17,056 nt of DNA. Origin: an uncultured Planctomycetaceae bacterium (GTDB lineage Bacteria > Planctomycetota > Planctomycetia > Pirellulales > Pirellulaceae). The stretch covers positions 1-17,056 of the forward strand of contig CAIYOB010001606.1 in assembly GCA_903927685.1 (NCBI GenBank), read 5' to 3'. Of the stretch, positions 1-6,332 are shown piece by piece. A program made the position numbers and the translations under genes. Within the stretch, counting starts at the first letter, position 1, and the number at the start of each line of letters is the position of its first letter. The notes below the pieces were generated by a model. The model searched no databases. It saw nothing but the letters and a program-made list of their open reading frames with translations, and was not told the DNA's origin.

Positions 1-10
1 ACTCGCGGCT

Positions 11-152
11 AGTGCGTTGTCCAACCTAAGAATTGGGGGTGGGTGGCTGGGGTCGAGCCACGAGGAACGAGTGGCGAGCCCCCAGTTCTTGCCACTGGGG
101 GCTCGCTGCACTCGACCCCAGGCACCCCAACATTTAGCCTGGACAACGCACT
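11..152. repeat. MITE-like palindromic element, copy 1
   Basis: A 142-bp element that nearly folds back on itself. Its ends are inverted repeats of 19 bp with two mismatches (11-29 against 134-152, beginning AGTGCGTTGTCCA). Inside are nested inverted arms: CTGGGGTCGAG against CTCGACCCCAG, and GCGAGCCCCCAGT against ACTGGGGGCTCGC. A second copy of almost the same length lies at 5079-5219 in the same orientation, nearly identical in the core. There is no coding capacity, so any movement would need a transposase acting in trans. I cannot identify a clear target-site duplication. It could instead be a REP/BIME-like structural repeat. Confidence 0.7.
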
Positions 153-234
153 CGGTATTCTCCAGTCACGGGACGCGGGACTGGTCGCAAAGGCTCTTCC
201 AGCCGGTCCGTTTGCGATCGAGGCCCGTCCGTCT

Positions 235-372
235 TCAAGGTACGAGCGTCTCGATATTCTCGCGCCATGGACAGATGCCTGCCACGGGCTTGTCGAACGT
301 CACAAGCTTGACTCCATGCGTCCGCGCAAGGTGCAGCCAGGTGACTGCCATCACTCTTCGAAGTTGCGAATT
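235..372 (-). pseudogene. Probable 3' remnant of a PIN-domain (VapC-like) toxin gene
   Basis: Read on the minus strand, the last ~45 codons before the stop at 235-237 resemble the end of VapC-type PIN domains: a helix WLHLARTHGVK, a strand with the aspartate LVTFDKPVA, and a final strand ending in ETLVP. In PIN ribonuclease toxins this last TFD aspartate belongs to the acidic active site, and the preceding helix normally starts with a TDA-type motif. Here that motif reads AVTW, so the expected aspartate appears lost. No PIN N-terminus or usable start is visible upstream; the frame runs at once into the long inverted repeat at 388-445. The adjacent VapB-type antitoxin is also missing. I read this as a decayed toxin gene. 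The assignment rests on a short motif match and could be coincidence. Confidence 0.42.
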
Positions 373-387
373 TTCCTCTCGTGGTTC

Positions 388-445
388 TGGCCGAAGGCCA
401 TATTCACCGTCGTGTATCGGACAATGTGAGTATGGCCTTCGGCCA
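388..445. repeat. Long inverted repeat with 20-bp arms
   Basis: Arms 388-407 and 426-445 are complementary over 20 bp with one mismatch that would be a G-U pair in RNA. They enclose an 18-base loop. Each arm contains GGCCGAAGGCC, itself a near palindrome. The plus strand continues with an A-run, so on the minus strand a T7 run precedes the hairpin; this is the wrong order for a terminator in either direction. A small mobile or REP-like repeat is more likely. The core GGCCTTCGGCCAA recurs at 503-515. Confidence 0.6.
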
Positions 446-469
446 AAAAAAGCCCGACGACACCGTGTC

Positions 470-488
470 CCTGGGGCGTTGCCCCAGG
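470..488. repeat. Perfect 8-bp hairpin CCTGGGGC-gtt-GCCCCAGG
   Basis: The arms 470-477 and 481-488 pair perfectly around a 3-base loop. It lies between the long inverted repeat and the sugar kinase stop codon. On the minus strand it is the first strong hairpin after the kinase (about 65 bases past the stop), and a T7 run follows some 19 bases later. It could contribute to 3' end formation of the kinase message or be part of a REP-like cluster. Confidence 0.4.
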
Positions 489-552
489 CTACGGTGGGAG
501 CAGGCCTTCGGCCAAGCACCGACGGACTGCGAAATGCGAGACTTCAAAGCCG

Positions 553-1479
553 TCAGTCGAGCCGTTCCACGGCCACTGCGGCGGCCTCGGCTGCCAGCGT
601 CCGCGGGTTCAAGCGGCAGGGCAGCACTTGCCGGACGTTCTGCGCGGCGGCCGCGATGCCCAAGCGGAGGGCCTCGGGCAGCGGGCGGCCTGAGCGCGTC
701 GCCCAGGCGATCGTCGCCGCAACGGCGTCGCCCGAGGCGATGGGGTTGACGGCGTCGGGGACGTTCAGGGGCTGCAAGCGGTAGACCTCGCGCTCGGAGG
801 TGGCCCAGACGGCGGCCGCGCCTTGCGTGATCACCACCCACTGGGCGCCGCGGCCGTTCAGCGTCCGCATGGCCGCGACCAGGGACGAGTCGTCGTCCAG
901 CGGTTGGCCCAGCGACTGGGCCAACTCCTCGCGGTTCGGCTTGACGACATACGGCTCCAGGTCCAAGACGCCCAGCAGGCCCGCGCCGCGGAAGTCCAGC
1001 ACGGCGGGGCAAGGCGTCCGCTCGAGCAAGTCCCGGTAGAACGTCTCGGGGGTGCCTTGGGGCAGTGAGCCGATCAGCACGACGATCTCGGCGGCGGCGG
1101 CCTGAGCGGCGTACGCGCGGCGAAAGGCGTCAAGTTCGTCGGCTGTCAGCGGCCGGCCGTTTTCGACCAGTTCGGTGATCGTGCCGGTGGCTTGATCCAG
1201 AATCGTGGTGCAGATCCGCGTGGCGGCACGCGTCGGGACCCAGCAGTACGGGACTCCCAGGGCCGCGAATTCGGCTTCGATCTGCGGCAGGTTGGGACCG
1301 CCGACCGGGGCCAGCGTCAGGCTCGGACCGCCCAGATGGTGCGCTCCGATGCCGGCGTTGAACACTTTACCCGAGGCGCACCAGACAACCTCTCGCGCTC
1401 GATTGATGTCGCCGTAACGGAAGGAATCGAACACCAGGATCTGTTGCCAGGCAGGCGTCAGGCCGGCGGATAGAATCAC
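553..1479 (-). CDS. PfkB-family carbohydrate kinase (1-phosphofructokinase / tagatose-6-P kinase-like)
   Basis: A 308-residue cytoplasmic kinase of the ribokinase/PfkB fold, expected to phosphorylate a sugar or sugar phosphate with ATP. The C-terminal signature reads NPIASGDA, with Asp251 as the presumed catalytic base. The usual GAGD is replaced by ASGD, closest to the GSGD form of LacC-type kinases. The N-terminal substrate motif (normally GGKG.N) reads CASGKVFN around residues 34-41, so it is divergent. The strand-turn VVLIGSLPQG (133-142) and VVKPNREE (178-185) are typical of the 1-phosphofructokinase/LacC branch. The start is GTG at 1477-1479, with GGAG eight bases upstream on the minus strand. 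It diverges from the cupredoxin gene. Family placement is firm; the substrate is not, since no sugar transporter or partner enzyme adjoins it. Confidence 0.85.
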   Translation of the reverse strand: MILSAGLTPAWQQILVFDSFRYGDINRAREVVWCASGKVFNAGIGAHHLGGPSLTLAPVGGPNLPQIEAEFAALGVPYCWVPTRAATRICTTILDQATGTITELVENGRPLTADELDAFRRAYAAQAAAAEIVVLIGSLPQGTPETFYRDLLERTPCPAVLDFRGAGLLGVLDLEPYVVKPNREELAQSLGQPLDDDSSLVAAMRTLNGRGAQWVVITQGAAAVWATSEREVYRLQPLNVPDAVNPIASGDAVAATIAWATRSGRPLPEALRLGIAAAAQNVRQVLPCRLNPRTLAAEAAAVAVERLD

Positions 1480-1516
1480 AGCAGGGGCTCCGGGCGAGGC
1501 GAGGTTTCGAGGCTGT

Positions 1517-1536
1517 GGCGGACTGCGGCGTCCGCC
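1517..1536. repeat. Small inverted repeat in the kinase leader
   Basis: GGCGGAC (1517-1523) pairs perfectly with GTCCGCC (1530-1536) around six bases. It lies about 40 bases upstream of the kinase GTG in the divergent interval 1480-1697. It could be an operator or a leader hairpin. There is no direct evidence for function. Confidence 0.3.
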
Positions 1537-1630
1537 CTGCCACCCATTCTATAACAGTTGGACGCTCCGCTTTCCAGTGTCTACCACGGATCGCGGCGAC
1601 ATGGTACACTCCCGCGGTGATGCATGGTAT

Positions 1631-1658
1631 CGTCGAACGGGCTGCCGTCCGTTCGACG
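1631..1658. promoter_or_regulatory. 10-bp perfect dyad upstream of the cupredoxin gene
   Basis: CGTCGAACGG (1631-1640) pairs perfectly with CCGTTCGACG (1649-1658) around an eight-base loop, 39 bases before the ATG of the secreted cupredoxin. No T-run follows, so it is not a terminator. It may be an operator half-site pair or a structured 5' leader. The rest of the divergent interval 1480-1697 shows no promoter I would defend. Confidence 0.4.
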
Positions 1659-1697
1659 AAGTGGGCAATGGAGTCGTAAGCCAAGGAGTACGGAATC

Positions 1698-2486
1698 ATG
1701 CAACGTTTGACCTTCGTCCTGGTCGCGGCGGTTGGGGCGGCGCTGCCCGCCGGTTGGAGCCAGGCACAGCCCTGGGGCGACCTCTCGGCGACCTTTGTCT
1801 ACGATGGCGAGATCCCCAAGGAGGCGCCGCTGCAGATCACGACGGACGTCGAGTTCTGCGGCAAATTCCGCATCGTGGATGAACGGCTGACCGTCAATGC
1901 AGAGAATAAAGGCATCCCCAACGTGTTCGCCTATCTGTACCTGGGCCGCACCGATCAGCCGCCCAAGCCGCATCCGTCTTACGACGAGACCGCCGCCGCC
2001 GGCGTGAAACTGGATAACAACTGCTGCCGGTTCGATCCCCACGTGCTGACCTTGCGGACGACCCAGACGCTGCTCCTGCACAACAGCGACGACGTCGGGC
2101 ACAACTGCAAGATCGACACCCTGACCAACCCGCCGATCAACTACACGATTCCGGCGAAGGGCAAATTCGAGCACAAGTTCCTGTTGGAGGAGCGGCTGCC
2201 GTCGCGGGTGAGCTGTTCGATTCACCCCTGGATGTCCGCCTGGATGCTGATCCGTGCCAATCCCTACATGGCCGTCAGCGACGGCAACGGCAAGCTGGTG
2301 ATCAAGAACCTGCCGGTGGGCAAGTGGACCATCCAGTTCTGGCACGAGAAAGCGGGCTACGTCAGCGAGGTGACGCAAGACGCCCAGAAGACCGAATGGA
2401 AACGCGGCCGGCTGGACATCGAAATCAAGCCGGGCGGGAATGATCTGGGCAAAGTCACTCTGGCACAGACCGTGTTTGCCGACTAG
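1698..2486 (+). CDS. Secreted amicyanin-like cupredoxin ('methylamine utilization protein' type)
   Basis: A 262-residue exported protein of a type seen often in planctomycetes. Residues 1-24 form a signal peptide (hydrophobic core followed by SQAQ). The middle is a cupredoxin-like beta domain. The ligand loop CSIHPWM (Cys173-x2-His176-x2-Met179) has the C-x2-H-x2-M spacing of amicyanin, and His135 followed by Asn (GHNC) matches the upstream copper histidine. This points to a type 1 copper centre in periplasmic electron transfer; copper binding is inferred. A C-terminal segment (about 190-225, GKLVIKNLPVGKWTIQFWHE) looks like a carboxypeptidase-regulatory-type Ig fold. AAGGAG nine bases before the ATG supports the start. 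No methylamine dehydrogenase gene is nearby, so the family name should not be read as a pathway assignment. Confidence 0.83.
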   Translation: MQRLTFVLVAAVGAALPAGWSQAQPWGDLSATFVYDGEIPKEAPLQITTDVEFCGKFRIVDERLTVNAENKGIPNVFAYLYLGRTDQPPKPHPSYDETAAAGVKLDNNCCRFDPHVLTLRTTQTLLLHNSDDVGHNCKIDTLTNPPINYTIPAKGKFEHKFLLEERLPSRVSCSIHPWMSAWMLIRANPYMAVSDGNGKLVIKNLPVGKWTIQFWHEKAGYVSEVTQDAQKTEWKRGRLDIEIKPGGNDLGKVTLAQTVFAD

Positions 2487-3527
2487 CTACGGCCGCAGCA
2501 CGACGCGGAGCGCCTGGCCGCTTTCCATCAATTCCAGCGCCGCGTGGAATTGATTCAGCGGCAGGACGTGGGTGGCCAGCTTGGGGGCGGGAACCGCCCC
2601 CGCTGCGAGCAGCGTGACGGCTTTTTCCACGTGCCAGGGCGCGGAATCGCTGGTCCCCACCACGCGCAGTTCGCCGTAGTGGATCGGTCGGCTGTCGAGG
2701 GTCAGGTTGCTGGCGCCCTTGGGCAGCGAGGCGAACAGCACCACCGTCCCGCGTTTGCGAACCAGGTGCACCGCCTGCTCTTGCGGCCCGGCGGCAGGTG
2801 CCGCGACGATCGCGATGTCCGCGCCCAAGCCGCCCGTCTCGGCCAGGACTCGGGCGGTCAGGTCTTCCTTGGCCGGATTGATCAACACGTCGCAGCCGAA
2901 CGATTCGGCTTGCGCCAAACGGGCGTCATTCACCTCGGACAGGATGATCTTGCCGGCGCCGAAACTGCGGGCGACGCAGGCGTTCATCAGCCCCAACGGC
3001 CCCGCGCCCAAGATCAACACGGTGTCGCCCGTCTGCAGGTTGCACTGCTGGAGCGAATTGACCGCACAGCTGACCGGCTCGGACAACGCCGCATGTTCCG
3101 GCGGCAGATCGCGCGGCGTCTTGACAACATGGCCGTTCCGCAGCGCCAGCGCGGGGATGACGACATATTCGGCCATTCCGCCCGCAAACGAGAAGCCCAT
3201 CGGGGCCAGATCGACGCACAGGTTGGGCCAGCGCCGGCGGCAGTAATAGCACTGTCCGCAGGAAATGCTGGTGGCCATCACGATTCGATCGTTGACCACC
3301 AGGCCGCCGGCGGCGTCGGGGCCGGCCTCGACCACGACGCCCGTGAACTCGTGCCCCATCGTCAGCGGCGCTTTGATCCGCGGGTTGCCGTGCTTGAAGC
3401 TTTTCCAGTCCGTCCCGCACACGGCGCAGGCGTCCACGCGGACCAGCAACTCGTCCGCACCACAAGCGGGGACGGGAAGATCTTCCACGCGAATGTCACC
3501 CGGGGCATGATACACGATGGCTTGCAT
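2487..3527 (-). CDS. Zinc-dependent medium-chain dehydrogenase (sorbitol/threonine dehydrogenase-like)
   Basis: A 346-residue cytoplasmic MDR-family enzyme that should oxidise an alcohol or polyol with NAD(P). The catalytic zinc set is complete: Cys37 in AVCGTD, His59-Glu60 in GHEF and Glu150 in SEPVSC. A structural zinc site is present at Cys90, Cys93, Cys96 and Cys104. The Rossmann motif GAGPLG spans 174-179. The start ATG at 3525-3527 is preceded on the minus strand by GAGGAAAGG. It is the second gene of a likely operon, 36 bases behind the Gfo/Idh/MocA gene, which fits sugar or polyol breakdown. Its stop codon directly abuts the stop of the convergent cupredoxin gene, with no bases between. 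The exact substrate cannot be told from the sequence. Confidence 0.9.
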   Translation of the reverse strand: MQAIVYHAPGDIRVEDLPVPACGADELLVRVDACAVCGTDWKSFKHGNPRIKAPLTMGHEFTGVVVEAGPDAAGGLVVNDRIVMATSISCGQCYYCRRRWPNLCVDLAPMGFSFAGGMAEYVVIPALALRNGHVVKTPRDLPPEHAALSEPVSCAVNSLQQCNLQTGDTVLILGAGPLGLMNACVARSFGAGKIILSEVNDARLAQAESFGCDVLINPAKEDLTARVLAETGGLGADIAIVAAPAAGPQEQAVHLVRKRGTVVLFASLPKGASNLTLDSRPIHYGELRVVGTSDSAPWHVEKAVTLLAAGAVPAPKLATHVLPLNQFHAALELMESGQALRVVLRP

Positions 3528-3563
3528 GGCCTGGCCTTTCCTCGGTGGGGATCGCTCCCCGAC

Positions 3564-4931
3564 TCACACCTGCTCGTCGATCACGTAGGGCTTGCGGTAT
3601 TCCCGCTTGAACAGCTGCAGCGCCTCGTCGTTGCCGACGATCTTCTCGGACTGCCGGTCGATGATCAGCTTCTGGCCGCCCAGTCGGTAGCTGATCGTCG
3701 CGTAGTGGGCCCACAGCACGCTGCGGTGGCCCTCTTCGATGTCGGCGTTGGGAACCGCGCGGGAGCGAATGCACTGGAGGAAGTTCTCCTTGTGCTCCGG
3801 ATCCGGGAACAGGCCCTTCTGCTGATCCGTGACGACCGCTTCCTGCAAGCCGGGTCGGCCGAAGACCTGCCAGCCGCCGCCGTGCCGGCCCAAGCACATC
3901 AGGCCGTCGCTGCCATAGATCTCGATCCGTGTGGCGCACTGCGGCCAGTAGGGGTACTTGTCCGGCGCCTGGCGGATGATTGGCGAGATTTTCAGCATGT
4001 AAGGCGTGTACAGCGTCAGCTCGAAGCTCACGGTCATGTCGTCAAAGTCGTACACCGCGATCTGGGTATCGGGCGATTCGGCCGCCCCGGGTTCGTAGCG
4101 CGCGCCGGTCGAATACACGCTCTTGGGATAGTCCACGCCCAGCACGTAGCGGGCGAGGTCGATCTGGTGAATGCCGTCGTTGATGATGTCGCCGCTGGAG
4201 TAACGCCAAAAGTGGTGCCAGTTGCGATGGTAGTTCGCGTTGTACTTGGCTTCCGGAGCCGGCCCGTTCCAGCGGTCCCAGTCGAAACCCGCGGGTGGCT
4301 CGCTGTCGGGCTGCAGGGGGAAGTTATCCCAGCCCTTCTGGTTGTAGATCCGGCAGAAGTGCACCTTGCCCAGCTTTCCGTCGGCGATGTACTTGCGGGC
4401 CGCCATGTTGTACGCGGCGCTGCGGTTCTGCGTGCCGACTTGCACAATCCGCTTGTACTTCCGCGCCGCCTCGACCATCTTCCGGCCTTCCCACGCGTTG
4501 TGGCTGGGCGGCTTCTCGACGTACACGTCCTTCTCGGCCTGGCAGCTCTGGATGGTCGCCAGGGCGTGCCAGTGATCCGGCGTGGCGACAATCACCGCGT
4601 CCACCGACTTGTCGTCCAGCAGGGCGCGATAGTCGCCGACGCCCAGCGGGGCCGATCCGCCCTGGCGCTCGACCAAGGCTTTACTCAGCGCCGCGTGGCG
4701 GCTGGAGTCCGGGTCGGCGATGCCCACGAAGTGAACATCGCCCCGGCTGGCGAAATCCATCGCCAGATTGCTGCCCCGCCCACCGGCGCCGATCAGCCCC
4801 AAGGCGACTTTGTCCGCGGCCGGAGCGCCGCGCGCCGAGCCGGCGTTCTGCAGGATCGTCCAGCCTGCGGCGATGCCTAACCCGGCGTTGCGGGATTGAG
4901 CCAGGAATTCACGGCGATGGATTTGCGTCAT
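3564..4931 (-). CDS. Tat-exported Gfo/Idh/MocA family oxidoreductase
   Basis: A 455-residue NAD(P)-dependent oxidoreductase. The N-terminus has a twin-arginine signal (HRREFLAQS, then a hydrophobic stretch to about residue 36), so it is probably exported folded with its cofactor. A Rossmann fold follows, with GLIGAGGRG at 45-53, then ATPDHWHA and the family's EKPPSHN motif. The C-terminal half carries the substrate-side signature GDIINDGIHQIDLARY. This Tat-bearing subfamily is strongly expanded in planctomycetes. I chose ATG 4929-4931 because GGAG lies nine bases upstream and the Tat motif starts at once; a GTG ten codons earlier (4959-4961) is possible but adds non-signal residues. It heads the operon with the zinc dehydrogenase. 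Tandem dyads at 5023-5057 may control it. The substrate is unknown. Confidence 0.9.
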   Translation of the reverse strand: MTQIHRREFLAQSRNAGLGIAAGWTILQNAGSARGAPAADKVALGLIGAGGRGSNLAMDFASRGDVHFVGIADPDSSRHAALSKALVERQGGSAPLGVGDYRALLDDKSVDAVIVATPDHWHALATIQSCQAEKDVYVEKPPSHNAWEGRKMVEAARKYKRIVQVGTQNRSAAYNMAARKYIADGKLGKVHFCRIYNQKGWDNFPLQPDSEPPAGFDWDRWNGPAPEAKYNANYHRNWHHFWRYSSGDIINDGIHQIDLARYVLGVDYPKSVYSTGARYEPGAAESPDTQIAVYDFDDMTVSFELTLYTPYMLKISPIIRQAPDKYPYWPQCATRIEIYGSDGLMCLGRHGGGWQVFGRPGLQEAVVTDQQKGLFPDPEHKENFLQCIRSRAVPNADIEEGHRSVLWAHYATISYRLGGQKLIIDRQSEKIVGNDEALQLFKREYRKPYVIDEQV

Positions 4932-4990
4932 GGCGTGGTTCTCCAGGGGAAGAGGAAACACGGGATCCTCGAACGGAAAGCTCGCGTATC

Positions 4991-5019
4991 AGGATAACGA
5001 GCCGTCCAGGCCGGAGCAA
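4991..5019 (-). promoter_or_regulatory. Candidate promoter of the Gfo/Idh-dehydrogenase operon
   Basis: On the minus strand TTGCTC (complement of 5014-5019) and TATCCT (complement of 4991-4996) are separated by exactly 17 bases. The match to sigma-70 consensus is modest (3/6 and 4/6). Position supports it: the predicted start of transcription would lie some 50 bases before the ATG, and the tandem dyads end four bases upstream of the -35 hexamer. Confidence 0.33.
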
Positions 5020-5022
5020 CGG

Positions 5023-5057
5023 CGGGCAAATTTTCCCGTGTCGGGCAAATTTTCCCG
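5023..5057. promoter_or_regulatory. Tandem 16-bp dyads, candidate operator
   Basis: CGGGCAAATTTTCCCG occurs twice without a mismatch, at 5023-5038 and 5042-5057, separated by TGT. Each copy is itself a palindrome matching 14 of 16 bases. Two identical AT-centred dyads 19 bp apart, roughly 90-125 bp upstream of the Gfo/Idh start, look like a paired regulator binding site. The regulator is not encoded in this window. The site could serve the minus-strand operon, the plus-strand pseudouridine synthase, or both. Confidence 0.55.
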
Positions 5058-5078
5058 CGGGGTTCCCGATTCGTTCCC

Positions 5079-5219
5079 AGTGCCTTGTCCAGGCTGAGAA
5101 TTGGGGGTGGGTGGCTGGGGTCGAGCCACGAGGTACGAGGGGCGAGCCCCCAGTTTCGCCACTGGGGGCTCGCTGCGCTCGACCCCAGGCACCCCAACAC
5201 CTGGCCTTGACGGCGCACT
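5079..5219. repeat. MITE-like palindromic element, copy 2
   Basis: A 141-bp relative of the element at 11-152, in the same orientation. The core (about 5096-5197) differs from copy 1 at only a few bases, with one base missing in the central loop. The ends AGTGC and GCACT are kept but the terminal inverted repeats are more eroded here. The nested arms around the centre remain intact. It sits between the tandem dyads and the pseudouridine synthase start, so it may separate or insulate the two divergent promoters. Confidence 0.7.
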
Positions 5220-5257
5220 TGACGGCGGCCTGGGATGCGGACGACCGCAGGATACGA

Positions 5258-5263
5258 TAGAAT
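5258..5263 (+). promoter_or_regulatory. -10-like TAGAAT directly before the ATG (possible leaderless start)
   Basis: TAGAAT matches the -10 consensus at five of six positions and is followed by six bases and then the ATG of the pseudouridine synthase. Transcription from it would begin at or next to the A of the ATG, giving a leaderless message. This fits the absence of a Shine-Dalgarno sequence. I see no good -35 hexamer, so confidence is low. Confidence 0.3.
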
Positions 5264-5269
5264 CTCGCC

Positions 5270-6283
5270 ATGCCCTTCATTACTCGCCAAGCCGTGGTGG
5301 ACAGCGCATCGCCGCACGTCGGCGGGCGGATCGACCGCCTGGTTCAGGAATTGGTTGGCGGTACGCGCTCGCACGTGACCGGGCTGTTCGACCACGACTG
5401 CGTGACGTTCAACGGCCAGCCAACGCACGAGACCGGCTGGCGACTGGCGGCGGGGGACCGGGTCGAAGTCCGTTTCGAGGCGAACCGCCGCTACGCGCCC
5501 CGTGCCAAACCGCGGCCGCACCGCGGCTTTGTCGTCATCCACGAAGACCGCGAGCTGTTGGTCGTGGACAAAGCCGCGGAACTGTTGACGGTTCCGACTG
5601 ACCGCGGTGAGCGGTACACGCTGGCGGAGCGCGTCGGCGAATACGTCCGCCGGTCGGGAGGCGGGCGGGGCGTCTATCCCGTCCATCGCCTCGATCGCGG
5701 CGTCTCAGGGCTGCTGGTCTTCGGCAAATCGCCGGGCATCGAACGACTGCTGCGGGACCAGTTCGCCGCGCGGAAGCCCGAGCGACGGTATGCGGCGATC
5801 GTCGCCGGGCATCTGGCTGCGGCCACGGGCGAGTTCCGCAGTTACCTGGCGACCGACAAAGCCCTGAATCGTTTTTCGACGGAAGATCGCGAGATCGGCC
5901 AGCTGGCGGTGACTCATTATCGAGTCCTGGAAAGCTTGGCCGACACGACGCTGGTCGAGGTCTGGCTGGAGACCGGCCGACGGAACCAGATCCGCGTGCA
6001 CTTTGCCGAAGCCGGACATCCGGTGCTGGGCGACCCACGGTACGAAGCGGCCGCAGCGCGCCATCGTGCCTGGCCGCACGAACGCATCGCGCTGCATGCC
6101 CAGACCCTGGGCCTGGAACACCCCGTGACGGGCCAGCGGATGCTGTTCGAGTCGCGACTGCCCGCGGAGATGGTCACGTTCATCAACCAGTCCCGAGGCG
6201 GGGCCGTGGCGGGCGACGCCGCCACGGCGCCGGCGGCGGCCAAACGACCTCGACGACGGCGCGGAAGGGGCACGGGCAAATGA
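5270..6283 (+). CDS. RluA-family pseudouridine synthase
   Basis: A 337-residue RNA-modifying enzyme that converts uridine to pseudouridine in rRNA or tRNA. An S4-like RNA-binding domain covers about residues 15-70. The RluA catalytic domain follows, with VYPVHRLDRGVSG at 136-148 and the nucleophilic aspartate at Asp142. The downstream motif RRNQIRVHFAEAGHPVLGD is also characteristic. The C-terminus ends in a basic tail (RPRRRRGRG) that may aid RNA contact. The ATG lacks a Shine-Dalgarno sequence, but a -10-like TAGAAT sits immediately upstream. It converges on the TIM barrel gene with 49 bases between the stops. Which uridine it targets (RluC-, RluD- or TruC-type) cannot be decided from sequence alone, so I give no gene symbol. 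Confidence 0.9.
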   Translation: MPFITRQAVVDSASPHVGGRIDRLVQELVGGTRSHVTGLFDHDCVTFNGQPTHETGWRLAAGDRVEVRFEANRRYAPRAKPRPHRGFVVIHEDRELLVVDKAAELLTVPTDRGERYTLAERVGEYVRRSGGGRGVYPVHRLDRGVSGLLVFGKSPGIERLLRDQFAARKPERRYAAIVAGHLAAATGEFRSYLATDKALNRFSTEDREIGQLAVTHYRVLESLADTTLVEVWLETGRRNQIRVHFAEAGHPVLGDPRYEAAAARHRAWPHERIALHAQTLGLEHPVTGQRMLFESRLPAEMVTFINQSRGGAVAGDAATAPAAAKRPRRRRGRGTGK

Positions 6284-6332
6284 CCCACGGATGGCAAGGC
6301 CGGCCCACGGATGGAGAGCGCCGGGTACCTGC

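Larger units (their letters stand above)
153..552. other. Gene-poor interval with repeats and a gene remnant
   Basis: No intact gene is supported in this roughly 400-base stretch. It contains a probable PIN-domain gene remnant on the minus strand (235-372), a long inverted repeat (388-445), a perfect 8-bp hairpin (470-488) and a third copy of the core GGCCTTCGGCCAA (503-515). It lies downstream of the sugar kinase, which reads toward it. A T7 run on the minus strand (complement of 445-451) follows a weak hairpin (459-469) and might end the kinase transcript, but this is not convincing. Confidence 0.6.
4932..5269. other. Divergent regulatory interval between the Gfo/Idh gene and rluA-type gene
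   Basis: This 338-base gene-free stretch contains, left to right, a candidate minus-strand promoter (4991-5019), two tandem 16-bp dyads (5023-5057), the second MITE-like element (5079-5219) and a -10-like hexamer placed right before the pseudouridine synthase ATG (5258-5263). No open reading frame here looks real. Confidence 0.65.

Noticed and set aside
2544..4880. A 778-codon open frame on the plus strand across the zinc dehydrogenase and Gfo/Idh genes
   Set aside because: It is antisense to two clear gene families, has low-complexity GC-driven composition and no recognisable domain. Long shadow frames are expected in high-GC coding DNA.
6284..6314. Direct repeat CCCACGGATGG (6284-6294 and 6304-6314) after the pseudouridine synthase
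   Set aside because: Only two 11-bp units 20 bases apart in a short convergent gap, with no hairpin or recurrence elsewhere. Probably a small duplication without function.
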